DNA of 64,000 nucleotides, taken from positions 86,956 through 150,955 of the forward strand of contig NZ_LMSL01000023.1 in assembly GCF_001428405.1 (NCBI RefSeq), read 5' to 3'. The notes under the pieces were generated by a model. It did not search any database, was not told the origin of the DNA, and worked only from the letters and a program-made list of their open reading frames with translations. Made by a program: the position numbers and the translations under genes. Numbering within the stretch: the first letter of the stretch is position 1; each line of letters begins with the position of its first letter. The DNA comes from Frateuria sp. Soil773 (GTDB lineage Bacteria > Pseudomonadota > Gammaproteobacteria > Xanthomonadales > Rhodanobacteraceae). Of this stretch, positions 56,280 through 64,000 are shown piece after piece.

Positions 56280-56990
56280 ATGGCCTTCCATCGATTCCGG
56301 CGCCTGTCCCGCGCCGTCTTGCTCGCCGCGCTGGCCGGGCTGGGCGCCTGTACCGCCGCCTCGGCCGCGAACGACGCCGTGGCGCTGCCGGACCCGGCCC
56401 TGGACCCGGCACCCGCCGCGCCCGGGGAGCAGGTGGCGGTCTTTGCCGGCGGCTGCTTCTGGGGCGTGGAAGCCGTGTTCGACCACGTCAAGGGCGTGCG
56501 CCGGGCCTGGTCCGGCTATGCCGGCGGCAGCGCGGACACCGCGAACTACGAGCGGGTCAGCGAGGGCGACACCGGCCACGCCGAATCGGTGAAGGTGCTG
56601 TACGACCCGCGCCAGGTCAGCTACGGGCAACTGCTCAAGGTGTTCTTCTCGGTGGCGCACGATCCGACCCAGCTCAACCGGCAGGGGCCGGACCGCGGCA
56701 CGCAGTACCGTTCGGCGATCTTCTACGGCAACCCGCTGCAGCGGCAGGTCGCCGGCGCGTACATCGCCCAGCTCGGCGCCGCCCACGTCTACCCCGCCCC
56801 GGTGGTGACCCAACTGGTGCCGCTGAAGGCGTTCTACATGGCCGAGGCCTATCACCAGGACTATGCCAGCGAGCATCCGGACAACCCCTACATCGCCATC
56901 AACGACGCGCCGAAGGTGGCGCGCCTGAAGCAGTTGTTCCCCGATCTCTACCGGCCGCAGGAATCGGTGGTGCAGGTGCGGTTGCGCTAA
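56280..56990 (+). CDS. msrA: Exported peptide methionine sulfoxide reductase MsrA
   Basis: A 236-residue protein. A lipobox-like signal ([11 protein letters not shown]) places it in the periplasm or on a membrane. The catalytic [17 protein letters not shown] (about 57-73) is complete, with [22 protein letters not shown] and EHPDNPYI later. It reduces S-methionine sulfoxide in proteins. GGAGATCCGCC precedes the start. A repeat begins at the base directly after its stop. Confidence 0.94.
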   Translation: MAFHRFRRLSRAVLLAALAGLGACTAASAANDAVALPDPALDPAPAAPGEQVAVFAGGCFWGVEAVFDHVKGVRRAWSGYAGGSADTANYERVSEGDTGHAESVKVLYDPRQVSYGQLLKVFFSVAHDPTQLNRQGPDRGTQYRSAIFYGNPLQRQVAGAYIAQLGAAHVYPAPVVTQLVPLKAFYMAEAYHQDYASEHPDNPYIAINDAPKVARLKQLFPDLYRPQESVVQVRLR

Positions 56991-57190
56991 GAGCCTGTTC
57001 AAAGGCTCCCAGGTATTCCCTGCGGGGCGCCATCCCGGCGGCTCTCGAAGGCCGAAGGGCCGGTCAAGCTCTAGGTTTTGGGGTAAAGGAAAAGTCGCTG
57101 GATTCCTGCTTTCGCAGGAATCCAGTGCCTCCATGTCCAACGAGTCGGAAACGCCGAGCGACCTACCCATCGGCTGTTGAAAAGCACCTT
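56991..57190. repeat. Dispersed repeat starting at the msrA stop
   Basis: GAGCCTGTTC begins at the base after the msrA TAA. It holds an internal perfect 12 bp hairpin, CTGGATTCCTGC/GCAGGAATCCAG (57098-57125, loop TTTC), and ends with CGGCTGTTGAAAAGCACCTT. The same modules occur at 29775-30310 and at 63939-64000. Confidence 0.7.
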
Positions 57191-57253
57191 CGTCACGCGC
57201 TGGGGATGACGGGCAGAACCGGCCTTCGCCCAGGCCCCGCCAACAACCCGGCC

Positions 57254-60013
57254 TCAGCTCTTGCTCGGCGGCACCAGTTGGAGCTTGGCCGGACCGGGGC
57301 GCAGTTGCGGGCGCAGCAGGCGCACGACATCCTCCGGCGGCATCGGCCGCGAATACAGGTAACCCTGCCCTTCCACGCAGCCGGCGCGCAGCAGGAACTC
57401 ATGCTGGGCGGTAGTCTCGATGCCCTCGGCGATCGGACACAGGCCCAGGCTCTTGGACAGCGCCAGCATCGCCTCGACGATCGCCGCATCGTTGGCGTTG
57501 TCCGGCAGGCCGGCGACGAAGGACTGGTCGATCTTCAGGTAGGCGATCGCCGGCAGCTTCAGGTAGGCCATCGAGGAATAGCCGGTGCCGAAGTCGTCGA
57601 TCGCCACGCCCACGCCGAGCGCGTGCAGGGCGTTCATGGTCTTCTCGGTGTCCTCGCCCAGGCGCAGGATCGCGCTCTCGGTGACTTCCAGCAGCAGCCG
57701 CTGCGGCGCCAGCTGCATCGCCTCCAGCGCCTGCCGGATGTCGTTGACGAAGGACGGGTAGCCGTAGGAAGTGGCCGAGACGTTTATCGCCATCCGGATC
57801 GACGGCAGGCCTACGGCGTCCCAGCGCCTCATCTGCGCGCAGGCGGTGCGCAGCACCCATTCGTCGATGTGCCGGATCAGGCCGAGCTTTTCCGCCATCG
57901 GGATGAACTCCGCCGGGTGGATCTCGCCGCGCTGCGGGTGCTGCCAGCGCAGCAGCGCCTCCACCGCGAGGATGCGCCCGCTGCGCAGCTCCACGCTCGG
58001 CTGGAACACCAGCCGGAACTCGTCGCGCGCCAGCGCCTGGCGCAGCTCGGTCACCAGCGCGAGGCGCTTGCGCGCATCGGCCTGCATCATCGGCGTGTAG
58101 AAGCGGAACGCGTTGCGCTCCTCGGTCTTGGCCAGGTACATCGCCGCGTCGGCATTGGCGATCAGCGCCGTCGGGTTGCCGCCGTCCAGCGGATAGCCGG
58201 CGATGCCGATGCTGGCGCTGAGCACGATCTCGTAGTCGCCCACCGGCAGCGGCTCGGACAGCACGGTGAGCAGTTGCCGGGCCAGCAGGCCGGCCTGCTC
58301 GCGCGATTCGAGCCCGCCGAGCAGCACGGTGAACTCGTCGCCGCCGATGCGGCCGACCAGCCCGCGCCCTTCCACCAGCCGCCGGATGCGCTCGGCCACC
58401 TCGCTCAGCAGCAGGTCGCCGATCGCATGGCTGTAGCTGTCGTTGACCACCTTGAAGGCGTCCAGATCGACGAACAGCACGGCCAGCGCGCTGCGGTCGC
58501 GCGCCGCCGCGGCGATCGCCCGGGCGCAACTGCGCTCGAATTCCACGCGGTTGACCAGGCCGGTCAGCGGATCGTGGGCGGCAAGGTATTCGAGCCGCTG
58601 CTGGTTCGCCTTGGTCGTGCTGATGTCGGTGATCACGGCGACGTAGTGCTGCACCCGCCCCTGCTCGTCGCGCAGCGCGCTGATGCTCAGCCGCTCCGGG
58701 TAGCTGGTGCCGTCGCGGCGGCAACTCCTCACCTCGCCCTGCCAGTTGCCGCCCGCGGCGACGATCTGCCACAGCGACGCCGGCAGGCTCGAACCGTCCG
58801 GCAGGCAGCGGGTCTCGTCGATGCGCCGGCCGCGCAGGCCGTCGCCGTCGAAGCCGGTGATCGCGTTGTGCGCGGCGTTGGCCGAGACCACCCGGCGTCC
58901 CGCATCGGCGATGATCACGCCCTCGGCGATGCTGGCCAGCGCCTCCGCGCCGATGCGCCGCTCCTGCTCCAGTTGCATCCGCTCGGTGACGTCGCGGATG
59001 ATCGCCTGGCGCACCACGCGGTCGCCCCAGTGGACCAGGCTGCTCTGCGTTTCCACCGCGCGCTGCCGGCCGCGCACGTCGCGCAGGACGCCCGGCCCCT
59101 CCTGCTTCGGCGACATGCCCAGCAGGTGGCTGAACGATTCGCCGATCAGCGCGGCCGCCCCGCTCCCGGTCAGTTGGGCGGCCGCGCGGTTCGCGTCGAG
59201 GATGCGCTCGCTGCCCTCGTCGATCATCACGATGGCGTCGGCGGCGCTGTCGAACAGCAGTTGGTAGCGTTCCTCGGTGCCGCGGATGCGGGCCAGGATG
59301 CGCCGCGCCAGCAGCAGCCACACCAGCGAAGCGAGGCAGGCCGCCACCGAGACGCAGGCGAACAGCACCCAGCCCATCCAGGTGGCGCCGAGCGCGATCG
59401 CCTGCGAGAACAGCTTCGCGCGCGGCTCGATGTAGCTGTTCAGCGCATGGATGCGCGCGCGTTGGCGGGCGACCTCCGCGCCGCTGACGGCGCCGCCCGC
59501 GTAGGCGCGCTGCAGCTCCCCGGCGATCGTGCCCAGCTCGGCGATCGCCGCGTCGGTGGAGCGCCAGGCACGCAGGGCGTCGCCCACGTAGGGCGCGTCC
59601 GGGAAATGGTGCAGGATGAAGATTACCCCGCGGATCGCCGCCGGGATGGTGTTGCCGTGGCTCAGCACCGCCGCCACCTGGGCATAGTCGTAATGCCCGC
59701 TGGCGGTCACGTCGCGGACCCAGCGGTCCGCGCCGAGCACGGCATAGTTGCGCCTGAAATTGTCGAGGTCGCCGGCCCGGCCGTCGGCCGCATAGGCGTC
59801 CAGGTCGATCACCGCCTGCTTCTGCGCCTTGGACCAGACGCTCTCGCCGTTGAGGAAACCGGCGAGAGCGACCTGGATCTGGAGAGCTCCCCAGGTGAGC
59901 GCCAGGGTCAGCCCGATGACGGCTGCCAGGGCATACACCAGCGGCACCAGTCGCCGTGAAAGCGGTCTTTGCAAGGTAGCCCCGACACTAGGCATCAAGC
60001 CATCCGGTTCCAT
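57254..60013 (-). CDS. Membrane PAS-PAS-GGDEF-EAL protein (cyclic di-GMP turnover)
   Basis: A 919-residue protein (or start at 59995). Two membrane helices (about 20-42 and 198-222) enclose a periplasmic sensor. Then come two PAS domains (about 250-360 and 370-480), a GGDEF domain with intact RIGGDEFTVLLGG, and an EAL domain with intact VEALLRWQHP followed by DDFGTGYSSMAYLK. Both cyclase and phosphodiesterase motifs appear catalytically complete, so the net activity cannot be predicted. It may couple a periplasmic signal to biofilm or motility. It is a single gene with no two-component partner beside it. Confidence 0.95.
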   Translation of the reverse strand: MEPDGLMPSVGATLQRPLSRRLVPLVYALAAVIGLTLALTWGALQIQVALAGFLNGESVWSKAQKQAVIDLDAYAADGRAGDLDNFRRNYAVLGADRWVRDVTASGHYDYAQVAAVLSHGNTIPAAIRGVIFILHHFPDAPYVGDALRAWRSTDAAIAELGTIAGELQRAYAGGAVSGAEVARQRARIHALNSYIEPRAKLFSQAIALGATWMGWVLFACVSVAACLASLVWLLLARRILARIRGTEERYQLLFDSAADAIVMIDEGSERILDANRAAAQLTGSGAAALIGESFSHLLGMSPKQEGPGVLRDVRGRQRAVETQSSLVHWGDRVVRQAIIRDVTERMQLEQERRIGAEALASIAEGVIIADAGRRVVSANAAHNAITGFDGDGLRGRRIDETRCLPDGSSLPASLWQIVAAGGNWQGEVRSCRRDGTSYPERLSISALRDEQGRVQHYVAVITDISTTKANQQRLEYLAAHDPLTGLVNRVEFERSCARAIAAAARDRSALAVLFVDLDAFKVVNDSYSHAIGDLLLSEVAERIRRLVEGRGLVGRIGGDEFTVLLGGLESREQAGLLARQLLTVLSEPLPVGDYEIVLSASIGIAGYPLDGGNPTALIANADAAMYLAKTEERNAFRFYTPMMQADARKRLALVTELRQALARDEFRLVFQPSVELRSGRILAVEALLRWQHPQRGEIHPAEFIPMAEKLGLIRHIDEWVLRTACAQMRRWDAVGLPSIRMAINVSATSYGYPSFVNDIRQALEAMQLAPQRLLLEVTESAILRLGEDTEKTMNALHALGVGVAIDDFGTGYSSMAYLKLPAIAYLKIDQSFVAGLPDNANDAAIVEAMLALSKSLGLCPIAEGIETTAQHEFLLRAGCVEGQGYLYSRPMPPEDVVRLLRPQLRPGPAKLQLVPPSKS

Positions 60014-60064
60014 AGTGGCACAGCGATGATTCCACAGGCCTACCTTGGGCGACAGGGGTACGTG

Positions 60065-60841
60065 TCAGGCGGCGGCGATCTCCGCCAAACCGAGGCCGCG
60101 CGGCTCCCCCACGCAGCGATCCGCCAGCACGCGCATGCCTGTATAGCTGCGCCGGATGCACTCCGCCAGATGCTCCACCTCGTCGACCGCGGGCGAATTC
60201 CCCACCAGGGTGCAGACGATCTCCAGCGCCTCCCACGGATGGGTATCGTCGTACGCCGCATGCAGCTGAAGCCAGCGCAGGCTCTGGGTGCGGGTTTCCG
60301 CGGGCAGGCTCTGCGCGTAGGTCGGGCTGTCGTAGACCAGTTGCGACCATTCCCCGGTCGCGCCTTCCACCGCGTAGTTGGTGGCGGCGATGCTGGCCGC
60401 CAGCGAGCCGCGGCTGCTGATCTCCTCGCACCATTGCGCCAGCGCCTGGCTGCCCATCGGGGCGCTGCCGCGCAGCACTTCCTCGCGCGGCACTCCCGCC
60501 CCTTCGGCCCATTTCAGCCAATGGTCGGCGTGGTTCTGCTCGACCCGGATGTTGCGCACTAGCCAGCGCCGCGCGAGATTGTCGCCCGGGCTGCGACCGT
60601 ACTGCGTCTTCAGCAGGCTGTGCGCCATGTAGCCCGGGAAGCGCTCGATCACCGGCCAGATGCCCACCATGAAATTGCGGGTCGAGGCCAGGCTGAGCCG
60701 CGCCTCGCACATCAGCGCCCACAGCTCGTGCCGCAGCACCTCCTGCTTGCTGCCTTCGCATGCGCCCACCATGTCCTGCGCCCACTGCGGGTAGCTGGAA
60801 AGCTCGGTCAACGGGCCGGTGAGTTCGAAACGGTTGTTCAT
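60065..60841 (-). CDS. Heme-oxygenase-like diiron-type protein (TenA/PqqC superfamily)
   Basis: A 258-residue all-helical protein. AGGAGACAGAC precedes the ATG. Candidate metal ligands are Glu101, His104/His107, Glu159, and the HxxxDxxH set His194, Asp198, His201. These match the six-ligand pattern of heme-oxygenase-like diiron oxygenases (CADD, UndA class). It is not clearly TenA, which has different catalytic residues. The substrate is unknown. The gene lies 51 bp upstream of the PAS-GGDEF-EAL gene and could be co-transcribed. Confidence 0.75.
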   Translation of the reverse strand: MNNRFELTGPLTELSSYPQWAQDMVGACEGSKQEVLRHELWALMCEARLSLASTRNFMVGIWPVIERFPGYMAHSLLKTQYGRSPGDNLARRWLVRNIRVEQNHADHWLKWAEGAGVPREEVLRGSAPMGSQALAQWCEEISSRGSLAASIAATNYAVEGATGEWSQLVYDSPTYAQSLPAETRTQSLRWLQLHAAYDDTHPWEALEIVCTLVGNSPAVDEVEHLAECIRRSYTGMRVLADRCVGEPRGLGLAEIAAA

Positions 60842-61160
60842 GTCTGTCTCCTGAGATTGACTCCGTGACCGCCGCCCGAAAGGCGGCGGCCCCGGCGCCA
60901 GGACGGCACCGGGAGCCCATAGTGGGCACGCGCCGGAGCCGATGGATAGGCGGAGACGGCCCGCCGGCCGCCGGGGAGCCCGGCGGCATGAGGTTTGTGC
61001 AAGGAAGTGCGAGCCCGCGGCTTCGCCGGGCCGGCCATGCCGGCAGGCAGCCCGGCGGATCGGCCCGGCATGAGGCCGGGAAACGGCAACGACGCCTGCC
61101 TACGGCAGACGGCACGCGGCTCGGGAACCGGGCGGAACGGCGGCTCCGCTCCAGGCCGGG
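60842..61160. other. 319 bp GC-rich gap, nothing recognised
   Basis: No gene with a credible start, no strong repeat and no terminator is visible between the diiron-type gene and the DUF4440 gene. Confidence 0.4.
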
Positions 61161-61598
61161 CTATTTCGCCAGCCGGCTCGCGTGGCTGGCGGCGAGCACC
61201 CAGTGCCCGTCGCGGCGGACCCAGGTGTCGGTGTACTGGAAATCGCCGGTGAACGCGGCGCCGCCGGCATGCCCCTTGATCGAGGTGATCCCGGTGATGA
61301 TCGCCGCGTCGCCGTACAGGCGGACCTGCTGCCCGTGGTTGCGGAACATCTCGTAGGACGGCTCGCGCTTCGCCACCTCGTCGAGGTTCTGCGCGCGATC
61401 GGTCACCTGGCCCCTCGAATCGGTCAGGGTGAAATCCCGCGTCAGGCCCTTGCCCAGGGTCGCGGCATCGCCGACCTCGAAGGCATGGCAGAGCACGGCC
61501 TCGGCGCGCAGCAGCTCGCGCCGGTCCTGCGCGGCATCGCGCGCATGCGCCAGTCCCGTGGCGAACAGCAGTACGGCAAGCGGCAATCCGGGCTTCAT
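61161..61598 (-). CDS. Exported DUF4440 (NTF2-fold) protein
   Basis: A 145-residue protein. GGGGATCGTCC precedes the ATG. The signal peptide ends TGLAHA. The NTF2-like pattern shows LRAEAVLCHAFEVGDAATLGKGLTRDFTLTDSRGQVTD and a final strand TDTWVRRDGHWVLAASHASRL. The DUF4440 family has no single known function. Confidence 0.8.
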   Translation of the reverse strand: MKPGLPLAVLLFATGLAHARDAAQDRRELLRAEAVLCHAFEVGDAATLGKGLTRDFTLTDSRGQVTDRAQNLDEVAKREPSYEMFRNHGQQVRLYGDAAIITGITSIKGHAGGAAFTGDFQYTDTWVRRDGHWVLAASHASRLAK

Positions 61599-61780
61599 GG
61601 ACGATCCCCATGGCAATGGCCGGTGCGCAGCATCGCACCGGCCGACCGGCGGCGCCAGCCGCCGCGACTGCGGCGCAGCGCCGGGTTGCGAAAGCTCCTC
61701 GCCGAATCGCCATGCCCGGGCGCGCATGGCCGTGCTCCGGCCATATGGCACGGCGGTTACGCGCCGACGCGCCGGGCGGT

Positions 61781-62245
61781 TTACAGCGACTTGCGGTACA
61801 CGAGGAAGCCGGACTTCTCGGCCAGCGTGTCGTAGAGGCGCATGGCCGCGGCATTGGTCTCGTGGGTCTGCCAGTACACGCGCTTGCTGCCCGCCTCGCC
61901 CGCACGCGCGTAGACCGCCTCGATCAGCGCACGGCCGACGCCCCGGCCCCGGGCCGCCTCCACCGTGAAAAGATCCTGCAGGTAGCAGCTCGGACCGGGC
62001 TGGATGGTGCTGCGATGGAAAAGATAATGCGCCAGGCCGAGCAGGCCGCCGGCGGCATCGGCGGCGACGAGCGCATGCACCGGCTCGCCGGCATCGAGGA
62101 AGCGCGCCCAGGTCGTCCGGGTGATTTCCTCCGGCAAGGCGGTCTCGCCGCTGCGCCCGTAGAAGGCGTTGTAGCCGTCCCATAGCGGTTTCCAGGCGGC
62201 GAAGTCGTCGCCGCGAACGGGGCGGATCGTGATGGGGTCGCTCAC
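61781..62245 (-). CDS. GNAT N-acetyltransferase
   Basis: A 154-residue protein. The GTG start has GAGGCATCCGA upstream. The acetyl-CoA loop is TVEAARGRGVGRALIEAVYARA (about 94-115, RGxGxG/A), with LQDLFTV before it and NAAAMRLYDTLAEKSGFLVYRK at the end. The acceptor is unknown. It is preceded by the ArsR gene, about 80 bp away. Confidence 0.9.
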   Translation of the reverse strand: MSDPITIRPVRGDDFAAWKPLWDGYNAFYGRSGETALPEEITRTTWARFLDAGEPVHALVAADAAGGLLGLAHYLFHRSTIQPGPSCYLQDLFTVEAARGRGVGRALIEAVYARAGEAGSKRVYWQTHETNAAAMRLYDTLAEKSGFLVYRKSL

Positions 62246-62324
62246 TCGGATGCCTCGGAAATTTCGCTTGAAGGAACGAATGCGCGACCGGCCTGCGAGC
62301 ACCCGGCCGGCCGCGCCGCTGCGC

Positions 62325-62690
62325 TCAGCGCTCCACCGTCGATTTCAGCCTGAGCAGCGCGCTGTCCCACTGTGCGGCAATCGCATCGAGCGAGCGCCGG
62401 GCCTCGGCCAGCCGGTCCGGTGCGAACGCCCACAGGCGCTCGCGCCCTTGCCTCACGTCGTGCACCAGGCCGGCGTCGGCCAGCACGTGCAGGTGCTTGG
62501 TCACCGCCTGCCGCGTGATGTCCGTGCCCAGGGTGAGCTGGGCGATCGACATGGCCCCGCCCGCGCACAGCAGGGCGACGAGGCGCAGGCGCGTGTCGTC
62601 GCCCAGCGCGGCGAACACCGGCGCCGACTTGCGCAGCGCCAGGGCGGCCCGCGCGGCACTTCGCCCGGAGGCTTCAGGCCTTGGCGACAT
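62325..62690 (-). CDS. ArsR-family transcriptional regulator
   Basis: A 121-residue winged-helix protein. The helix-turn-helix is MSIAQLTLGTDITRQAVTKHLHVLADAGLV (about 47-76). No metal-binding Cys pattern of metal sensors is seen, so it belongs to the group paired with SRPBCC proteins. Its start lies inside the end of the SRPBCC gene (17 bp overlap), so the two are coupled. Candidate operators at 63156-63212 lie upstream of the operon, suggesting autoregulation. Confidence 0.9.
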   Translation of the reverse strand: MSPRPEASGRSAARAALALRKSAPVFAALGDDTRLRLVALLCAGGAMSIAQLTLGTDITRQAVTKHLHVLADAGLVHDVRQGRERLWAFAPDRLAEARRSLDAIAAQWDSALLRLKSTVER

Positions 62691-63135
62691 AGGCTTCGAC
62701 GTTCTTCATCTGCGCGTCCCAGCCGCCGCTGTTCATGCGGAACGCCTCCTCGCGGCGTGCCGGCGGTATCGCATCGAAACCCGACTCGACGACGCGCAGC
62801 AAGGTGCCGCCGGCCGCCTCTTCCAGCGTGAACTCCACCAGCGTGGTGGGTTCGTGCGAGTAGTCGGCCGCGGGGTCCACCGCGTACGGGTGCCAGCGGA
62901 AGGACAGCCGCCGCTCCGGCTCGATCTTTTCGATCAGCACGTCCCACAGCAGGTGCTCGTAGCCCGGATGGGTGATGTGGCCCTTCGTACGCTGCCCCGC
63001 CACGAAGCGCTGGCCCTTGAGCGCCACCCCGAACCAGTCGCCGAATGCCTCGGCGTCGGCGAGCGCGCGCCACACTTTCGAGCGTGGGGCCTCGAGCAGG
63101 AGGTCTCTTTCGATGCGATCGGTCGATGCGTTCAT
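62674..63135 (-). CDS. SRPBCC (AHSA1-type) protein
   Basis: A 153-residue helix-grip protein. The pattern IERDLLLEAPRSKVWRALADAEAFGDWFGV (about 7-36), RLSFRWHPYAVD (about 75-86), TLVEFTLEEAAGGTLLRVVESGFD (about 97-120) and a C-terminal helix fits the AHSA1/SRPBCC group that binds hydrophobic ligands. The start at 63135 has GAGGTTGCCC before it. It is the first gene of the operon with ArsR. Confidence 0.9.
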   Translation of the reverse strand: MNASTDRIERDLLLEAPRSKVWRALADAEAFGDWFGVALKGQRFVAGQRTKGHITHPGYEHLLWDVLIEKIEPERRLSFRWHPYAVDPAADYSHEPTTLVEFTLEEAAGGTLLRVVESGFDAIPPARREEAFRMNSGGWDAQMKNVEAYVAKA

Positions 63136-63155
63136 GGGCAACCTCGTGTTCGTGA

Positions 63156-63212
63156 GCAACCTTTTGGTTGCAGGTTAGGCTTGCCCCGCCAAAAACGCAA
63201 CCCGTAAGTTGC
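63156..63212. promoter_or_regulatory. Two ArsR-type operator palindromes
   Basis: GCAACC-TTTT-GGTTGC (63156-63171) is a perfect 6-4-6 inverted repeat. GCAACC-CGTA-AGTTGC (63197-63212) matches it in 11 of 12 arm bases. The centres are 41 bp apart, close to four helical turns, and both lie between the SRPBCC/ArsR operon and the divergent HAD gene. This fits an ArsR dimer bound at two sites controlling both directions. Confidence 0.65.
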
Positions 63213-63263
63213 ATGTTATCAGGCGACTGGCGCCCTGGCCCGCAGGCAGGAACAATTCGGCCC

Positions 63264-63938
63264 ATGGACTACCCGTGGATCCTCTTCGACGCCGACGACA
63301 CGCTGTTCCACTTCGACGCGTACCGGGGGCTGCGCCTCATGTTCTCCGCCTTCGGGGTGGATTTCACGGCGCAGGACTTCGAGCACTACCAGCAGGCCAA
63401 CAAGCCGCTGTGGACCGATTACCAGGACGGCCGGATCAACGCCGGCCACCTGCAGGTGACGCGCTTCGCCTCGTGGGCGGACAGGCTCGGCGTGGCGCCG
63501 CAGCGCCTCAACAGCGCCTTCCTCGCCGCGATGGCCGACATCTGCACGCTCCTGCCCGGTGCCGAAGACCTTATCCGGAACCTGCGCGGACGCGCCCGGC
63601 TCGGCCTCGTCACCAACGGTTTCACCGAATTGCAGACCGCCCGGCTGGAACGCACCGGGCTGAAGGACGCCTTCTCGCCCCTGGTCATCTCCGAGCAGGT
63701 CGGCATCGCCAAGCCCGACGCGCGCATCTTCGCGCATGCCCTCGCGCTGATGGGCGAACCGCCGCGCGGGCAGGTGCTGATGGTGGGCGACAACCCCCAC
63801 TCGGACATCCTCGGCGGCCTCAACGCCGGCATCCGCACCTGCTGGTTCAACCCGCGCGGCGAGGCCGCCCCGCCGGGCATCGAGCCGCACCACCAGGTCG
63901 ATTCGCTGGCGGCGCTGCAGCGCCTGCTGCTGTCCTGA
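63264..63938 (+). CDS. YjjG-type HAD pyrimidine 5'-nucleotidase
   Basis: A 224-residue HAD hydrolase. The motif I is LFDADDTLF (about 7-15, catalytic Asp pair), motif II LVTNGFTE (about 116-123), and motif IV VGDNPHSDILGG (about 173-184), with Lys of motif III in IAKPDARIF. The family (YjjG) removes phosphates from nucleoside monophosphates and modified pyrimidines. A weak AGGAA precedes the ATG. The GAGCCTGTTC repeat starts at the base after its stop. Confidence 0.88.
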   Translation: MDYPWILFDADDTLFHFDAYRGLRLMFSAFGVDFTAQDFEHYQQANKPLWTDYQDGRINAGHLQVTRFASWADRLGVAPQRLNSAFLAAMADICTLLPGAEDLIRNLRGRARLGLVTNGFTELQTARLERTGLKDAFSPLVISEQVGIAKPDARIFAHALALMGEPPRGQVLMVGDNPHSDILGGLNAGIRTCWFNPRGEAAPPGIEPHHQVDSLAALQRLLLS

Positions 63939-64000
63939 GAGCCTGTTCACGATCTTTCGGTCGATCCGACCGCCTTGTCGTCATTCCTGCGAAAGCAGGA
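63939..64000. repeat. Dispersed repeat starting at the HAD gene stop, cut by window end
   Basis: GAGCCTGTTCACGATC begins at the base after the TGA, and GTCGTCATTCCTGCGAAAGC follows near the end. It matches the units at 29775 and 30064. The right-hand hairpin arm is cut off by the window end. Confidence 0.7.

Noticed and set aside
55877..59959. 1360-codon plus-strand frame over the GGDEF-EAL gene
   Set aside because: Shadow of the minus-strand cyclic di-GMP gene, with His/Arg/Gln-rich nonsense composition and no domain.

Overview
This is a high-GC chromosomal window from a Gram-negative bacterium, most likely a gammaproteobacterium of the order Xanthomonadales (Rhodanobacteraceae or Xanthomonadaceae). 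The placement is inferred from gene content: a TPP-riboswitch/TonB-receptor/PnuT cassette, outer-membrane phospholipase A, many short lipoproteins, a barnase/barstar pair, katE with a class I amidotransferase-like tail, and acetoacetyl-CoA reductase. Sequence alone does not fix the genus.

Layout. (1) 1-5040 is a lower-GC mobile element with podovirus character: a small membrane protein on the minus strand, a control region with six direct copies of a ~23 bp motif, then a ParB-like protein followed by palindromes, two T7-type internal virion protein homologues (gp13 and gp14 families), an HNH-type protein and an AlpA-type regulator, closed by a terminator. No integrase, terminase or capsid gene is in the window. 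(2) 5112-6707 is a small minus-strand cluster with a frameshifted GH24 lysozyme translationally coupled to a frameshifted lipoprotein, which looks like a decayed lytic or toxin/immunity module. (3) 6883-63938 is ordinary chromosome with several coherent groups: rnd plus tRNA-Ala(CGC); a sorbosone-dehydrogenase-like lipoprotein with a DUF2231 protein; katE; a thiamine salvage locus (APH-type kinase, TPP riboswitch, TonB receptor, PnuT); htpG and htpX; gluQ, phaB and tcdA; an SDR gene next to a LysR gene broken by a nonsense codon; two tandem cold-shock genes; a proline-rich EF-hand protein beside pldA; metNIQ; pncB; three exported hydrolase or sensor-like proteins in tandem; a secreted barnase whose inhibitor is fused to an S4 RNA-binding domain; msrA; a PAS-GGDEF-EAL protein; a heme-oxygenase-like diiron-type protein; and an ArsR/SRPBCC pair with two matching operator palindromes next to a HAD phosphatase gene.

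How it works together. Most genes are housekeeping, stress-response or cell-envelope functions in short operons with overlapping or close starts. Intergenic space carries a dispersed repeat family beginning GAGCCTGTTC, which twice starts at the base after a stop codon, and REP-like hairpins. The most novel material is the left-hand phage-like element (motif array, hairpins at motif ends, ParB-like palindromes) and the barnase/barstar-S4 pair.
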